Part shown: positions 40,906 through 49,953 of the stretch, piece by piece | Layout of the letters: every line of letters starts with the position of its first letter | How positions within the stretch are numbered: the stretch's first letter is position 1 | NCBI RefSeq assembly: GCF_013364275.1 | Contig: NZ_CP054932.1 | Span: 6,572,001-6,636,000 of the forward strand | DNA: 64,000 bases | Source: Actinomadura sp. NAK00032 | GTDB lineage: Bacteria; Actinomycetota; Actinomycetes; Streptosporangiales; Streptosporangiaceae | Direction: 5' to 3' | Made by a program: the position numbers and the translations under genes | The notes under the pieces: generated by a model | Seen by the model: the letters and a program-made list of their open reading frames with translations, nothing else | Databases searched by the model: none | Told to the model about the DNA's origin: nothing

Positions 40906-42606
40906 ATGCAGGAGCTGCGCCTCGTCGCGGTCAGCGAGGACGGTACGTACCTCGTCCTGGCCACCGCGGGCCGAGGCACCCGGTTCACCCTGCCCGTCGA
41001 CGACCGGCTCCGCGCAGCGGTCCGTGGGCACTTCTCCCGCCTCGGCCAGTTCGAGATCGAAGTGGAGAGTCCCTTGCGCCCCAAGGAGATCCAGGCCCGC
41101 ATCCGGTCCGGTGAGACCGCCGAGGAGATCGCCGAGTCGGCGGGGATCCCGGTCGAGCGCGTCCGCTGGTTCGAGGGACCGGTCCTGCAGGAACGCGAGT
41201 ACATGGCCCAGCAGGCGCAGCGGGTCACCGTGCGCCGGCCGGGCGAGTCCACCCCCGGCCCGCCGCTCGGCGAGACCGTCGAGGAGCGGCTCGGCCGCGG
41301 CGGCGTCGACCTGGAAGAGGTCGAGTGGGACTCCTGGAAGTGCGAGGACGGCACCTGGCGCGTCCGGCTGTCCTTCTTCGAGGGCGGCCGCCCGCACGCC
41401 GCCGAGTGGACCTTCGACCCGCGCCGCCGGCACGTCTCCCCGCTGGACGAGATCGCCGCGCGGCTCACCTCCGTGGAGTGGGACGACGACGACGCGCTCT
41501 CCGACACCGTGACGCCGCTCGTCCCGCGCCGGCCGGCGATGAAGGTCGTCGGCGGCGACCGCGACGCCCCGCGCGGCCTGCCCGCCGAGCCCGAGCAGCC
41601 CGGCCCCGCCGGGCCGCTGCGCGCCGCCGAGCCCCGCGAGTACATCATCGAGCGCGGCCGCATGATCGACCCGCGGCCCGCGTTCCGGGAGGCCGCCGAG
41701 GCGCCCCTGCGCGAGGCCGCCGCGCCGCCCGCCGCCCGCCCCGGCGAGCCGCCCCGGCGGCCCGAGCCGCGCGAGCGCACCGCTCCGGCGCCGGCCGCCG
41801 TCCCGCCGCGGGACGAGGTCGAGGCCGAGGCGGGCGAGCCGCGCGACGCCGAGGCCGCGGAGGCGCCCGCCGCCGCCCCCGCGCGCGAAGAGACCGGATC
41901 CGGCCGGCCGGAGCAGGCCGATGCGGTCGCCGAGCCGGACGAGGAGCACGAGCCCGCCGAGCAGGCGGCCGAGGCGGAACTCGTGGAGGACGCCGCAGCG
42001 TCCGAGCCGCACGAGGACGAGCCCGCCGAGGCCCGGGACGCGGACGAGGCCGCCGCGCCCGCCGCCGCCCCGGCCCCGGCCCCGGAGGAGGAGCCGGTCG
42101 CGGCGGCCGAACCGGCCGAGGAGGCCCCGGAGGCCGTCCACGAGACCGACGAGGCGGACGAGGCGGGCCAGGCGGACGCGGTCGAGCCCGAAGCGGCCGA
42201 GGAAGTCGAGCAGGCGGCGGAACCGGAGCCCGAGCCGCAGGTCGCGGCGGCGGCCCCGGCGGCCGAGGCCCCGGAGGAGCGCCGTCCGGCGCCGGCCCCG
42301 GCGCGGGAGGTCCCGGCGGACGAGGCCCCCGAGCCGGAGGCGGCCGCGCCCGCGGCCTCCGAGCCCGCGCAGCCGAAGAAGCCCCCGGCGCCGCGGCAGC
42401 CGCCGCGGGCGCCGGCCAAGAAGAAGCCGGCGACCCGGCCCACCATGCCCGCCGCCGCCCAGGACAAGCCCGCCACCGGCTCGCCCGCCGCGGCGGCCGA
42501 CGGCGGGGCGGCCCAGCGGCCGGCGCGGCGGCGCAAGGCCAAGGGCAAGCGCGCGTCCGTCCCGTCCTGGGACGAGATCATGTTCGGGGCGCGGCGCCCC
42601 GAGTAG
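40906..42606 (+). CDS. sepH: Septation protein SepH
   Basis: A 566-residue actinobacterial cell-division protein that binds FtsZ and promotes its assembly. Residues 1-190 are the DUF3071 domain (MQELRLVAVSEDGTYLVL start; RPKEIQARIRSGETAEEIAE is the helix-turn-helix-like segment). Residues 200-540 are an Ala/Glu/Pro-rich disordered linker. The C-terminal SVPSWDEIMFGARRPE is the conserved SepH tail that contacts FtsZ. The ATG at 40906 has AGGAAGG upstream. It is convergent with, and overlaps by 29 bases, the PH-domain gene. Confidence 0.92.
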   Translation: MQELRLVAVSEDGTYLVLATAGRGTRFTLPVDDRLRAAVRGHFSRLGQFEIEVESPLRPKEIQARIRSGETAEEIAESAGIPVERVRWFEGPVLQEREYMAQQAQRVTVRRPGESTPGPPLGETVEERLGRGGVDLEEVEWDSWKCEDGTWRVRLSFFEGGRPHAAEWTFDPRRRHVSPLDEIAARLTSVEWDDDDALSDTVTPLVPRRPAMKVVGGDRDAPRGLPAEPEQPGPAGPLRAAEPREYIIERGRMIDPRPAFREAAEAPLREAAAPPAARPGEPPRRPEPRERTAPAPAAVPPRDEVEAEAGEPRDAEAAEAPAAAPAREETGSGRPEQADAVAEPDEEHEPAEQAAEAELVEDAAASEPHEDEPAEARDADEAAAPAAAPAPAPEEEPVAAAEPAEEAPEAVHETDEADEAGQADAVEPEAAEEVEQAAEPEPEPQVAAAAPAAEAPEERRPAPAPAREVPADEAPEPEAAAPAASEPAQPKKPPAPRQPPRAPAKKKPATRPTMPAAAQDKPATGSPAAAADGGAAQRPARRRKAKGKRASVPSWDEIMFGARRPE

Positions 42607-44017
42607 CCGGCGCGGCGGCGGGCGGCGCGGCCAGGAACGGGGTCACCCACTCGGGGGTGATCGCGGCGGCCAGGGCCACGGCGTCCGCCTCCCGCATGTC
42701 CGTCGAGGAGTAGCCGCCGTCGCCCGCGCCGACGGCGGCGAAGAGCGTGGCGAGGCCGAGCCGCCGCTGGAACAGGGTGCGGCGGACGCGCCACCCGATC
42801 ACGGCCCCGTGCTCGACGACGACCTGGCGGCGCCGCAGCGAGCCCGACCGGACGGTGAGGCGCTCGCCGTCGCTGGCGTGGCCGAGCTGGCGGTAGCGGT
42901 CCAGGCCGAGGGGCACCGCGAGGACGGCCAGCCCGGCGCACAGGTAGGCGACCCACGGCTGCCCCGCCAGCACGGCGAGGACGGCGACCCCCGCCGGCGG
43001 CGCGGCGGCGCGGACGACGCGGCGGCCCCGGGCGGCCGGCGGGTGGGCGGTCAGCGGCCCGGGGACGGCGCCGACGACCCGGGCGGCGAGCGTCTCGGCG
43101 ACCGCGCGCGGCGCCGCGGGCAGCAGCCGCCCCCGGTGCGCGGCGTCGCCGAGGCCGGTGATGAGGGCGCCGAGCCGGGTCACCCCGGCGAGCCGCTCGA
43201 ACGGGTTGTCGGTCAGCTCCACGCCGCGCAGCCGGCGGCGTTCGAGGGAGACGCTGCGGCGGGTCGCCAGGCCGCGCTCGGCCACGATGGAGCCGTCCCG
43301 CTCGTGGACGGTGAAGTCCCAGTTGAAGAGGGTGAACGCGAGCACCGACATCACCGGCATGAGGACCAGCACGAGGATGACCAGCACGAGCACGAGCGCG
43401 GTGGGCAGGCCGACCACGTCGTGCCCGACGCTCTCCACCCGCTCCCGGGTGATGAGGCCGAGGTCGTCCCCGAGGTTGTAGAGAGTGCCGAGGAGGCTGC
43501 CCGCCACCGCGAACGGGGTCAGCAGGTAGGCGCCGCTGAGCGGGGCGTACACGTACCAGCGGCGCCGCATCCGGGCCAGGACGCGGCGCGGCGGGGCCTC
43601 GGCGTCGCGGGCCAGCAGGACGCGGCGGAGCCGGTCCGCCTCCTGGCGGGAGACCGCGTTGAGCTCGCCCTCGCCGCCGTCGGCCCCGGCGTCGATGTGG
43701 ACGATGGCCAGGCCGAGCAGACGGTGCGGCAGGTTCGCGCTGATGTCGACGCCGCGGATGCGGTCGCGGGGGATGCTCTTGACCGACCGCCCGATCAGCG
43801 TGCGGCGCAGTTCGATCCGGTCGTCGTGCAGGACGTAGGTGAACGTCACCCAGTCGGCGACGTGGAAGGCCAGGCCGAGCAGCAGCCCGACCAGCGTGAA
43901 GTAGAACGCCGTGGACAGGCCGCCGACGAGCAGGCCCGTCGCGCCGGCGGCGAGCAGCGCGAGGAGTTCGCGGACGGCTCCGACGACGAAGGTGAGCGGA
44001 TGCAGCCGCACGTTCAC
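42578..44017 (-). CDS. Bacterial PH-domain membrane protein (YdbT-like)
   Basis: A 479-residue protein with six hydrophobic segments and repeated bacterial PH (bPH2) domains. RDRIRGVDISANLPHRLLGLAIVHIDAG, LERRRLRGVELTDNPFERLAG and a C-terminal LRRRQVVVEHGAVIGWRVRRTLFQRRLGLATL are the three bPH2 modules, each beginning with R or I followed by a positively charged loop. Bacillus YdbT is the comparison. GTG 44017 overlaps the stop codon of its partner (GTGA). The two probably form one membrane complex. The function is unknown; YdbST gives protection against amyloliquecidin-like bacteriocins in Bacillus. Confidence 0.8.
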   Translation of the reverse strand: MNVRLHPLTFVVGAVRELLALLAAGATGLLVGGLSTAFYFTLVGLLLGLAFHVADWVTFTYVLHDDRIELRRTLIGRSVKSIPRDRIRGVDISANLPHRLLGLAIVHIDAGADGGEGELNAVSRQEADRLRRVLLARDAEAPPRRVLARMRRRWYVYAPLSGAYLLTPFAVAGSLLGTLYNLGDDLGLITRERVESVGHDVVGLPTALVLVLVILVLVLMPVMSVLAFTLFNWDFTVHERDGSIVAERGLATRRSVSLERRRLRGVELTDNPFERLAGVTRLGALITGLGDAAHRGRLLPAAPRAVAETLAARVVGAVPGPLTAHPPAARGRRVVRAAAPPAGVAVLAVLAGQPWVAYLCAGLAVLAVPLGLDRYRQLGHASDGERLTVRSGSLRRRQVVVEHGAVIGWRVRRTLFQRRLGLATLFAAVGAGDGGYSSTDMREADAVALAAAITPEWVTPFLAAPPAAAPATRGAAPRT

Positions 44018-44574
44018 GTCGCGTCGTCGCGGAGGTCGTGCGCGCGGTGCGCGAGGTCCTCGGCGAGGCGGGTCGCCACGGCCACCGGCAGCCCGGACAC
44101 CTCGGACGAGCCGGTGTGCGAGGCCGTGTTGACCTCGATGGTGGCGAGCCCCAGCAGCCGTTCGAGCCACCCCTGCTTGCTGTCGACGGTCTGGATGCGC
44201 CCGACCGGCACGAGCAGCCACTCGCGGCTGAACCAGCCCGTGCGGGTGTAGACGACGTCGGCGCTGACCTCCCAGCGGTGGACGCGGTAGCGCCAGACGG
44301 GGGCGACGGTCACCATCAGCAGCCCGGCGGCTCCGATGAGGTAGGGCAGCCAGCCGACGCGGCCGGACAGCCAGCCGGGCATCCCGTCCCAGCCGGAGTC
44401 GCCGGCCCAGGCGGCCACGCCGAGGGCGAGGCCGAACGCCAGCCCCCACAGCAGCAGGGACTCGATGGCCCAGTGCGCGATGGCGCGGGGCGAGACCCGG
44501 TGCTCGGGCGGCCGCAAGCGCGGCGGGTGCGGGCCCCCGCCGTCCGAGTGGTGACCGCGCCGGACCGTCGTCAC
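44014..44574 (-). CDS. Bacterial PH-domain membrane protein (YdbS-like)
   Basis: A 186-residue protein with two hydrophobic segments (residues 35-57 and 75-93) and one bPH2 domain, with YTRTGWFSREWLLVPVGRIQ, then VDSKQGWLERLLGLATIEVNTA, the characteristic YdbS strand. It is the smaller partner of the YdbT-like protein directly downstream. GTG 44574 is the first start with no strong ribosome site. It begins the minus-strand unit that faces the DrrAB-type operon. Confidence 0.8.
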   Translation of the reverse strand: MTTVRRGHHSDGGGPHPPRLRPPEHRVSPRAIAHWAIESLLLWGLAFGLALGVAAWAGDSGWDGMPGWLSGRVGWLPYLIGAAGLLMVTVAPVWRYRVHRWEVSADVVYTRTGWFSREWLLVPVGRIQTVDSKQGWLERLLGLATIEVNTASHTGSSEVSGLPVAVATRLAEDLAHRAHDLRDDAT

Positions 44575-44832
44575 ACCGCCGAGTTTAGAACGCCGGAGGC
44601 ATCCTCCAGCCGGTTCGGCGGCCGCGAACCGCCGGAGGCGTCGGCACGATCGCGCCGCTCGCGACGTTCTGTCAGTGGCACATGCGATGTTGTGGGCGCG
44701 TCTCGCACAGCCGCGCAGCCTTGCCGTGGGCGGCGAAAAAAACGAATGCACACCACCCCGGACAACGCATAGTTTGGCTGGCTTCCCGGTCGGCGGGCAT
44801 AGACGTCCGGCAGACGAGTTCCAGGAGATCAC

Positions 44833-45825
44833 ATGACCTACGCGATCCAGGCAGAGGGCCTGGAGAAGCGGTTCGGCGAGACCCGGGCGCTGGCCGGCGT
44901 CTCGCTCACCGCGGAGGCGGGGACGGTCCTCGGGGTGCTGGGGCCGAACGGCGCCGGCAAGACGACGATGACCCGCATCCTCGCCACGCTCATCGAGCCG
45001 ACCGGCGGCACCGCCCGGGTCGGCGGGTTCGACGTGCTGCGGGACGCGCACAAGGTGCGCCAGCTCATCGGCCTGACCGGCCAGTACGCCGGGGTCGACG
45101 AGATGCTCACCGGCACCGAGAACCTGATCCTGATCGGGCGGCTGCTCGGCATCCCGCGCAGGGCCGCCCGGGCGCGGGCCGCCGAACTGCTGGAGCGGTT
45201 CCAGCTCACCGACGCCGCCGAGCGCGCGGCGAAGACCTACTCGGGCGGGATGCGGCGCCGCCTCGACCTGGCGGCGAGCCTGGTCGGCGACCCGCAGATC
45301 CTGTTCCTGGACGAGCCGACCACGGGCCTCGACCCGCGCAGCCGCAACGGCCTGTGGGACATCGTGCGCGGCCTCACCGACGACGGCGTCACCGTGCTGC
45401 TGACCACCCAGTACCTGGAGGAGGCCGACCAGCTCGCCGACGACATCATCGTCATCGACCGCGGCCAGGTCATCGCGCACGGCACGTCCGACATGCTGAA
45501 GTCGCAGGTCGGCGGCCAGGTCCTGGAGGTGCGCCCGGTCCAGGCGGCCGACGGCGACCGGGTCGCGGCGATCGTCGGGGAGCTGGCCGAGGCCGTCCCC
45601 GAGGTGCGCGACGGCCTGATCAGCGCGCCGATCACCGACCCGCAGCTGATGCCCGCGGTGGTCCGCCGCCTCGACGACGCCGGCGTCGCCGTCGGCGAGC
45701 TGTCGCTGCGCAAGTCCAGCCTGGACGAGGTGTTCTTCGCCCTCACCGGCCACCACACCGACGACATCGACGCCGAGGCCGACCGGCTCGCGCAGTCGGC
45801 CGACAAGGAGAGTGCGTCCGCATGA
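44833..45825 (+). CDS. DrrA-type ABC exporter ATP-binding protein
   Basis: A 330-residue ATPase of the daunorubicin-resistance type. Walker A GPNGAGKT, signature TYSGGMRRRLDLAASL, Walker B ILFLDEPTTGLD, H-loop residue Q in LLTTQYLEEADQ. A C-terminal extension from about 225 (VLEVRPVQAADGDR to LTGHHTDDIDAEA) is characteristic of DrrA. The substrate is likely a hydrophobic drug or lipid. The gene overlaps its permease by four bases (ATGA). Upstream, CGGTTCG/CGAACCG (44611-44631, seven-base loop) and CGCCGGAGGC repeats lie in the 260-base divergent region. The AfsR-type regulator is convergent, so it need not control this operon. Confidence 0.9.
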   Translation: MTYAIQAEGLEKRFGETRALAGVSLTAEAGTVLGVLGPNGAGKTTMTRILATLIEPTGGTARVGGFDVLRDAHKVRQLIGLTGQYAGVDEMLTGTENLILIGRLLGIPRRAARARAAELLERFQLTDAAERAAKTYSGGMRRRLDLAASLVGDPQILFLDEPTTGLDPRSRNGLWDIVRGLTDDGVTVLLTTQYLEEADQLADDIIVIDRGQVIAHGTSDMLKSQVGGQVLEVRPVQAADGDRVAAIVGELAEAVPEVRDGLISAPITDPQLMPAVVRRLDDAGVAVGELSLRKSSLDEVFFALTGHHTDDIDAEADRLAQSADKESASA

Positions 45826-46631
45826 CCACTGCGTCACTCGCGCCGCGGGACCTGACCAAGCGGGTCGCGCCGGCCACGGCCCTGCGCAACACCGCGACCC
45901 TGGCCTGGCGCAACCTGGTCCAGATCAAGCACAACCCGATGGAGCTGCTGGACCTGTCCATCCAGCCCATCATGTTCGTGCTGCTGTTCGCCTACGTGTT
46001 CGGCCCGGCGATGGCCGGCAGCGTCGAGGCGTACCTGCCGGTCGTGATCCCCGGCATCATCGCGCAGAACGCGCTGTTCGCCGGGATGAGCACCGGTTTC
46101 GGGCTGAACACCGACATCACCAAGGGGGTGTTCGACCGGTTCCGGAGCCTGCCGATCGCGCGCAGCGCCCCGCTGGTCGGGCGGATCATCGCCGACACCG
46201 CCAAGCAGGCGTGGTCGATGCTGATCCTGCTGCTGGTCGGCTTCGCCATCGGCTTCCGCATCGAGACGAACGTGATCGCGCTGGTCGCCGCGTTCCTGCT
46301 GCTGCTGGCGTTCGCGGTGCTGTTCTCCTGGACGTCGGTCTACATCGCGATGAAGGTGAACGAGCCGGAGAAGGTGCAGATCTTCGGGTTCGTGGTGATC
46401 TTCCCGCTGAGCTTCCTCAGCACCGCGTTCATCCCGAACACCGAGGGCATCCCCGGCCCGGTGGCCTTCGTCATGGACAACAGCCCGGTGACGCAGCTCG
46501 TGCAGGCCATGCGCGGGCTGCTGGTCGGCGGCCCCGTCCTCGAACACGCCCTGATCGCCCTGGCCTGGGGTGCCGCGATCTCCGTGGTCTTCGCTCCGCT
46601 GTCGCTCCGCGCGTTCAAGCGGCGGGCCTGA
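45822..46631 (+). CDS. DrrB-type ABC-2 permease
   Basis: A 269-residue protein with six helices of the ABC-2 class. NLVQIKHNPMELLDLSIQPIMFVLLFAYVFG (as a region) is the start of the ABC-2 motif, and VFDRFRSLPIARSAPLVGRI is the conserved coupling segment. SFLSTAFIPN and MRGLLVGG are the C-terminal ABC-2 signature. Its four-base overlap with the ATPase gene means equal production. It forms a 2+2 exporter with the DrrA-type protein. Confidence 0.9.
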   Translation: MTTASLAPRDLTKRVAPATALRNTATLAWRNLVQIKHNPMELLDLSIQPIMFVLLFAYVFGPAMAGSVEAYLPVVIPGIIAQNALFAGMSTGFGLNTDITKGVFDRFRSLPIARSAPLVGRIIADTAKQAWSMLILLLVGFAIGFRIETNVIALVAAFLLLLAFAVLFSWTSVYIAMKVNEPEKVQIFGFVVIFPLSFLSTAFIPNTEGIPGPVAFVMDNSPVTQLVQAMRGLLVGGPVLEHALIALAWGAAISVVFAPLSLRAFKRRA

Positions 46632-46645
46632 CCGCGGCATGACCG

Positions 46646-46675
46646 CTCCGGGGCGCCCCGGCCGGGGCGCCCCGG
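46646..46675. terminator. 30-bp perfect palindrome between drrB and the AfsR gene
   Basis: TCCGGGGCGCCCCGG and its complement, 15 bases on each side with no spacer. It is a tandem pair of the 14-bp palindrome CCGGGGCGCCCCGG. It would terminate both convergent genes. Confidence 0.75.
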
Positions 46676-46693
46676 AACCGCGCCGGCGGGCCG

Positions 46694-49600
46694 CTACAGG
46701 GCGAAGTCGCGGAGGACGTCCTGGAACGTGCGGGTCCGGCCGCGGTCGTAGGCGGCGGTGAACGCCTCCCCGCCGAGGTCGGCGCGGGTGGCCGCCTCGA
46801 TGTCGAGGGCGTCGGCGAGAGAGAGGTCCCGCGTCCCGCGCAGGGCGTCGGCGGTGCCGAGCAGCTCGGCGGCGCGAACGGGGTCGCCGAGGAGGCGGGC
46901 CCGTTCGGCCTGGCCCGCCAGGACGTGCGACACGATCGGGTAGTCCTGCGCCTGGACGGCGTTGCGCAGCGCTTCGTCCAGGCGCGCGGTGCCCTCGTCC
47001 ATGGAGTCGAGGGCCATGTCCAGCTGGGCGCGCGCGCAGAGGACCATGGCACGGAAGTGCGGCGCGCCAGGCAGATCCTCGGTGAGGGCGTCGGCATGCT
47101 CCAGGCGGCGCAGGGCCTCGGCCGTGTCGCCGGAGCGGCGGGCGATCTCCCCGAGCCGGTAGTGGAGCGCGGCCGTCTCCTCCAGCCCGCGCACGGCGCC
47201 CGGATCGCGCATCGCGGCGTGGAGCAGGGCGACGGCCCGGTCCCGCTCCCCCATCAGGTCGAGCTCGTTCGCCAGCTTGATGCGGACGTGCTGCAGCCCG
47301 GCGGTGCCGCCGCCCAGCTCCGCGTCCAGCCGCAGCGCCTCCTCGTACAGCGCGGCGGCGCCGGAGTGGTCGCCGCCGCGGCCGAGGATCTCCGCCTGCG
47401 CCGTGAGCGTGAACGACAGGCCCCACCGGTCGCCGCACTCGCGGAACGCGGCGAGCGCCTTGGCGAAGTCGTCCTCGATCCCGCCGACCCGGCCGAAGTT
47501 GTGCGCGATCTGGCCGCGCACGAAGTGGCCGATGCCCCGCACCCACGGGTCGGGATCGGTCAGCAGGACGTCGTTGCCCAGGCTCGGCACGTCGTCCCAG
47601 CCGACCACGTACAGCTGGCCCGTCTCCAGCATCAGCCGCAGCACGGGGTGCAGGGACGCGCGGTCGAGCCCGCCGCAGATGCGCCGGGCGCGGGCGAGCC
47701 AGCCCGGGACGCGGTCGCCGCCGCGCTGCTCGTCCAGCGACGCCAGGGCGCCGAGCGCGAGCGCACGCGCGGTCGTCCGGTCCTCCGGGACGCCCGGCAG
47801 GGCCAGGATCTCCTCCAGCTCGGCGGCGGCGTCGGCGAGCCGGCCGTGCAGGAACCAGTACCAGCCGAGCGCCGCGCAGAGCCGCAGGGCGAGCGGCGCG
47901 TCCCCGGCGGAGATCGTCCAGCGCAGCGCGGCGGAGGTGTTGCCGGACTCGGCGGTGAGGCGCCGCAGCCACGGCAGCTGGCCGGCGCGGTACAGGTGCG
48001 GCTCGGCCTCCTCGGCGAGCCCGGTGAAGTACTCGGCGTGCGCGCGCCGGACCGCGGCCTCCTCGCCGGACTCGGCGAGGCGTTCGAGGCTGTAGGCGCG
48101 GATCGTCTCCAGCATCCGGTACCGGGGCTCGGGCCCGGCGACGGCCAGCAGCGACTTGTCGACCAGCGCGGTGAGGACGTCCAGGACGTCGCCGCGGTCG
48201 AGGCCGGGCCCCGCGCACACCGCCTCCGCGCTCGCCACGGTCGCGCCGCCGGGGAAGACGGCGAGGCGGCGCCACAGCGTCCGCTCGGGCCCGTCCAGCA
48301 GGTCCCAGCTCCACTCGACGACGCCGCGCAGCGTCCGGTGCCGCGGCATGGCGGTGCGGCTGCCCGCGGCGAGCAGCCGGAACCGGTCGTCCAGCCGGTC
48401 GGCGACCTGCCCGGGCGTCATCGCGCGCAGCCGCGCGGCGGCCAGCTCGATCGCCAGCGGCATCCCGTCCAGGGCCCGGCAGATCCGCACGACCGGCCCG
48501 GCGGTGGCGGCGGTGACCGCGAAGCCGGGCGAGACGGCCGCGGCGCGGTCGGCGAACAGCCGGACGGCCGCGGACCCGGCGGCCTCGTCGGGGCCCGCGT
48601 CCGGCGGCGGCGCCTCCAGCGGCTCGACCGGCCAGAGCGTCTCGCCGGTGATGCCGAGCGGTTCCCGGCTCGTCGCGAGGATCCGCACGCCGGGGCAGTG
48701 CTCCAGGACGGTCCCGGCGAGCCGCGCGGCGGCGTCCAGGACGTGCTCGCAGTTGTCCAGGACCAGCAGGAGCCGCCGCGCCGACAGCGCGCAGACGAGC
48801 CGGCCGACCGGGTCCGGGGCCGGCGCGGGCGCGCCGATCGGCGCCATCTCGCGGAGCCCGAGCGCGGTGGCGGCGGCGGCCGGGACCTCGGCCGGGTCGG
48901 TCACCGGGGCCAGCGAGATGAGCCGGACGCCGTCGGGCGCGCGGTCCGCGACCCGCTCGGCGGCCTCCAGCGCGAGGCGGGTCTTGCCGGACCCGCCGGG
49001 CCCGGTCAGCGTGACGAGCCGCGCCCGCGCCAGCAGACCGTCCACCCGTCCGAGGTCGGCGGTGCGGCCGATGAAGCTCGTCAGCCGGGCGGGCAGCCCT
49101 CCCTCGCGCGCGGCGGGCACGGGCGGCGGCGCCGGGGCGGTCTCCGGAAGCAGGGACGGGTCCTGCCGGAGCACCGCCAGGTGGACGGCCTCCAGCTCGG
49201 GGGACGGGTCGACGCCGAGCCCCTCCCCCAGGGCGCGCCTGGCCTCCTGGTAGCGGGCGAGCGCGTCGGCCTGGCGCCCGGCGGCGTAGAGGGCGCGCAT
49301 CAGCAGGGCGGTCACCGGCTCGCGGAGCGGGTCGTCCGCCGCCAGCGCCTGCAGCTCGGGGATCGCCTCGGCGTGGCGGCCGAGGGCGAGGTCGGCGTCC
49401 AGCCGCTCCTCCAGCGCGGCGCGGCGCAGCGCGTCCAGGCGGGCCGTGGGCGCGTCCGCGAACCGGAGCCCGGCGGCGCCCGCGAGCGCGGGCCCCCGCC
49501 ACAGGGCCAGCGCCGCGCGGAGCCCGGCCGACCGGCCGGCCGGATCGGCGGCGCGGCGGGCGGCGCGCACCCGCGCCTCGAACTCGTGCGCGTCGACGGA

Positions 49601-49879
49601 CTCGGGCGGCACGGCGAGCCGGTACGCGCCGGGCGGCGACTCGACCGCGTCCCGCCCGATCGCGGCGCGCAGCCGCGACACCAGGGACTGCAGCGCGTTC
49701 GGCGCGCCGGCCGGGACCGCGTCCTCCCAGAGCGCGTCGATGATCCGCTCGGTGGGGACGGCCGCGCCGGGCTCGGTCGCGAGCAGCGTCAGCAGCGCGC
49801 GCAGCCGGGCGCCCCCGACCGGCACCGGCGCGCCGCCGTCCGCGAGCACCTGCAGCGGCCCCAGGATCCCGATTCGCAC
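46694..49879 (-). CDS. AfsR/SARP-family transcriptional regulator
   Basis: A 1061-residue protein. OmpR-type DNA-binding domain (residues 1-90, from MRIGILGPLQVLADGG), then BTAD (95-245), NB-ARC ATPase with LTGPGGSGKTRLALEAAE and LLVLDNCEHVL, then C-terminal TPR-like repeats. SARP regulators drive antibiotic clusters; large ones with ATPase and TPR parts (AfsR) are pleiotropic and often respond to Ser/Thr kinases. No antibiotic core gene is nearby in the window. GTG 49879 was chosen (GGGGGAGAATCGCTCC upstream). The open frame continues upstream in overlap with ndh, but that is not coding. Confidence 0.9.
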   Translation of the reverse strand: MRIGILGPLQVLADGGAPVPVGGARLRALLTLLATEPGAAVPTERIIDALWEDAVPAGAPNALQSLVSRLRAAIGRDAVESPPGAYRLAVPPESVDAHEFEARVRAARRAADPAGRSAGLRAALALWRGPALAGAAGLRFADAPTARLDALRRAALEERLDADLALGRHAEAIPELQALAADDPLREPVTALLMRALYAAGRQADALARYQEARRALGEGLGVDPSPELEAVHLAVLRQDPSLLPETAPAPPPVPAAREGGLPARLTSFIGRTADLGRVDGLLARARLVTLTGPGGSGKTRLALEAAERVADRAPDGVRLISLAPVTDPAEVPAAAATALGLREMAPIGAPAPAPDPVGRLVCALSARRLLLVLDNCEHVLDAAARLAGTVLEHCPGVRILATSREPLGITGETLWPVEPLEAPPPDAGPDEAAGSAAVRLFADRAAAVSPGFAVTAATAGPVVRICRALDGMPLAIELAAARLRAMTPGQVADRLDDRFRLLAAGSRTAMPRHRTLRGVVEWSWDLLDGPERTLWRRLAVFPGGATVASAEAVCAGPGLDRGDVLDVLTALVDKSLLAVAGPEPRYRMLETIRAYSLERLAESGEEAAVRRAHAEYFTGLAEEAEPHLYRAGQLPWLRRLTAESGNTSAALRWTISAGDAPLALRLCAALGWYWFLHGRLADAAAELEEILALPGVPEDRTTARALALGALASLDEQRGGDRVPGWLARARRICGGLDRASLHPVLRLMLETGQLYVVGWDDVPSLGNDVLLTDPDPWVRGIGHFVRGQIAHNFGRVGGIEDDFAKALAAFRECGDRWGLSFTLTAQAEILGRGGDHSGAAALYEEALRLDAELGGGTAGLQHVRIKLANELDLMGERDRAVALLHAAMRDPGAVRGLEETAALHYRLGEIARRSGDTAEALRRLEHADALTEDLPGAPHFRAMVLCARAQLDMALDSMDEGTARLDEALRNAVQAQDYPIVSHVLAGQAERARLLGDPVRAAELLGTADALRGTRDLSLADALDIEAATRADLGGEAFTAAYDRGRTRTFQDVLRDFAL

Positions 49880-49953
49880 GGAGCGATTCTCCCCCAGGAC
49901 GCGCGACGCCCCGGCCGGTCGCGGGGACCTGCCGGGGCGTCGGGGGGCGCGGC

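Noticed and set aside
42578..42606. Overlapping 3' ends of sepH and the PH-domain gene as evidence of a frameshift
   Set aside because: Both C-terminal sequences are plausible, and SepH keeps its conserved tail, so this is an ordinary convergent overlap.
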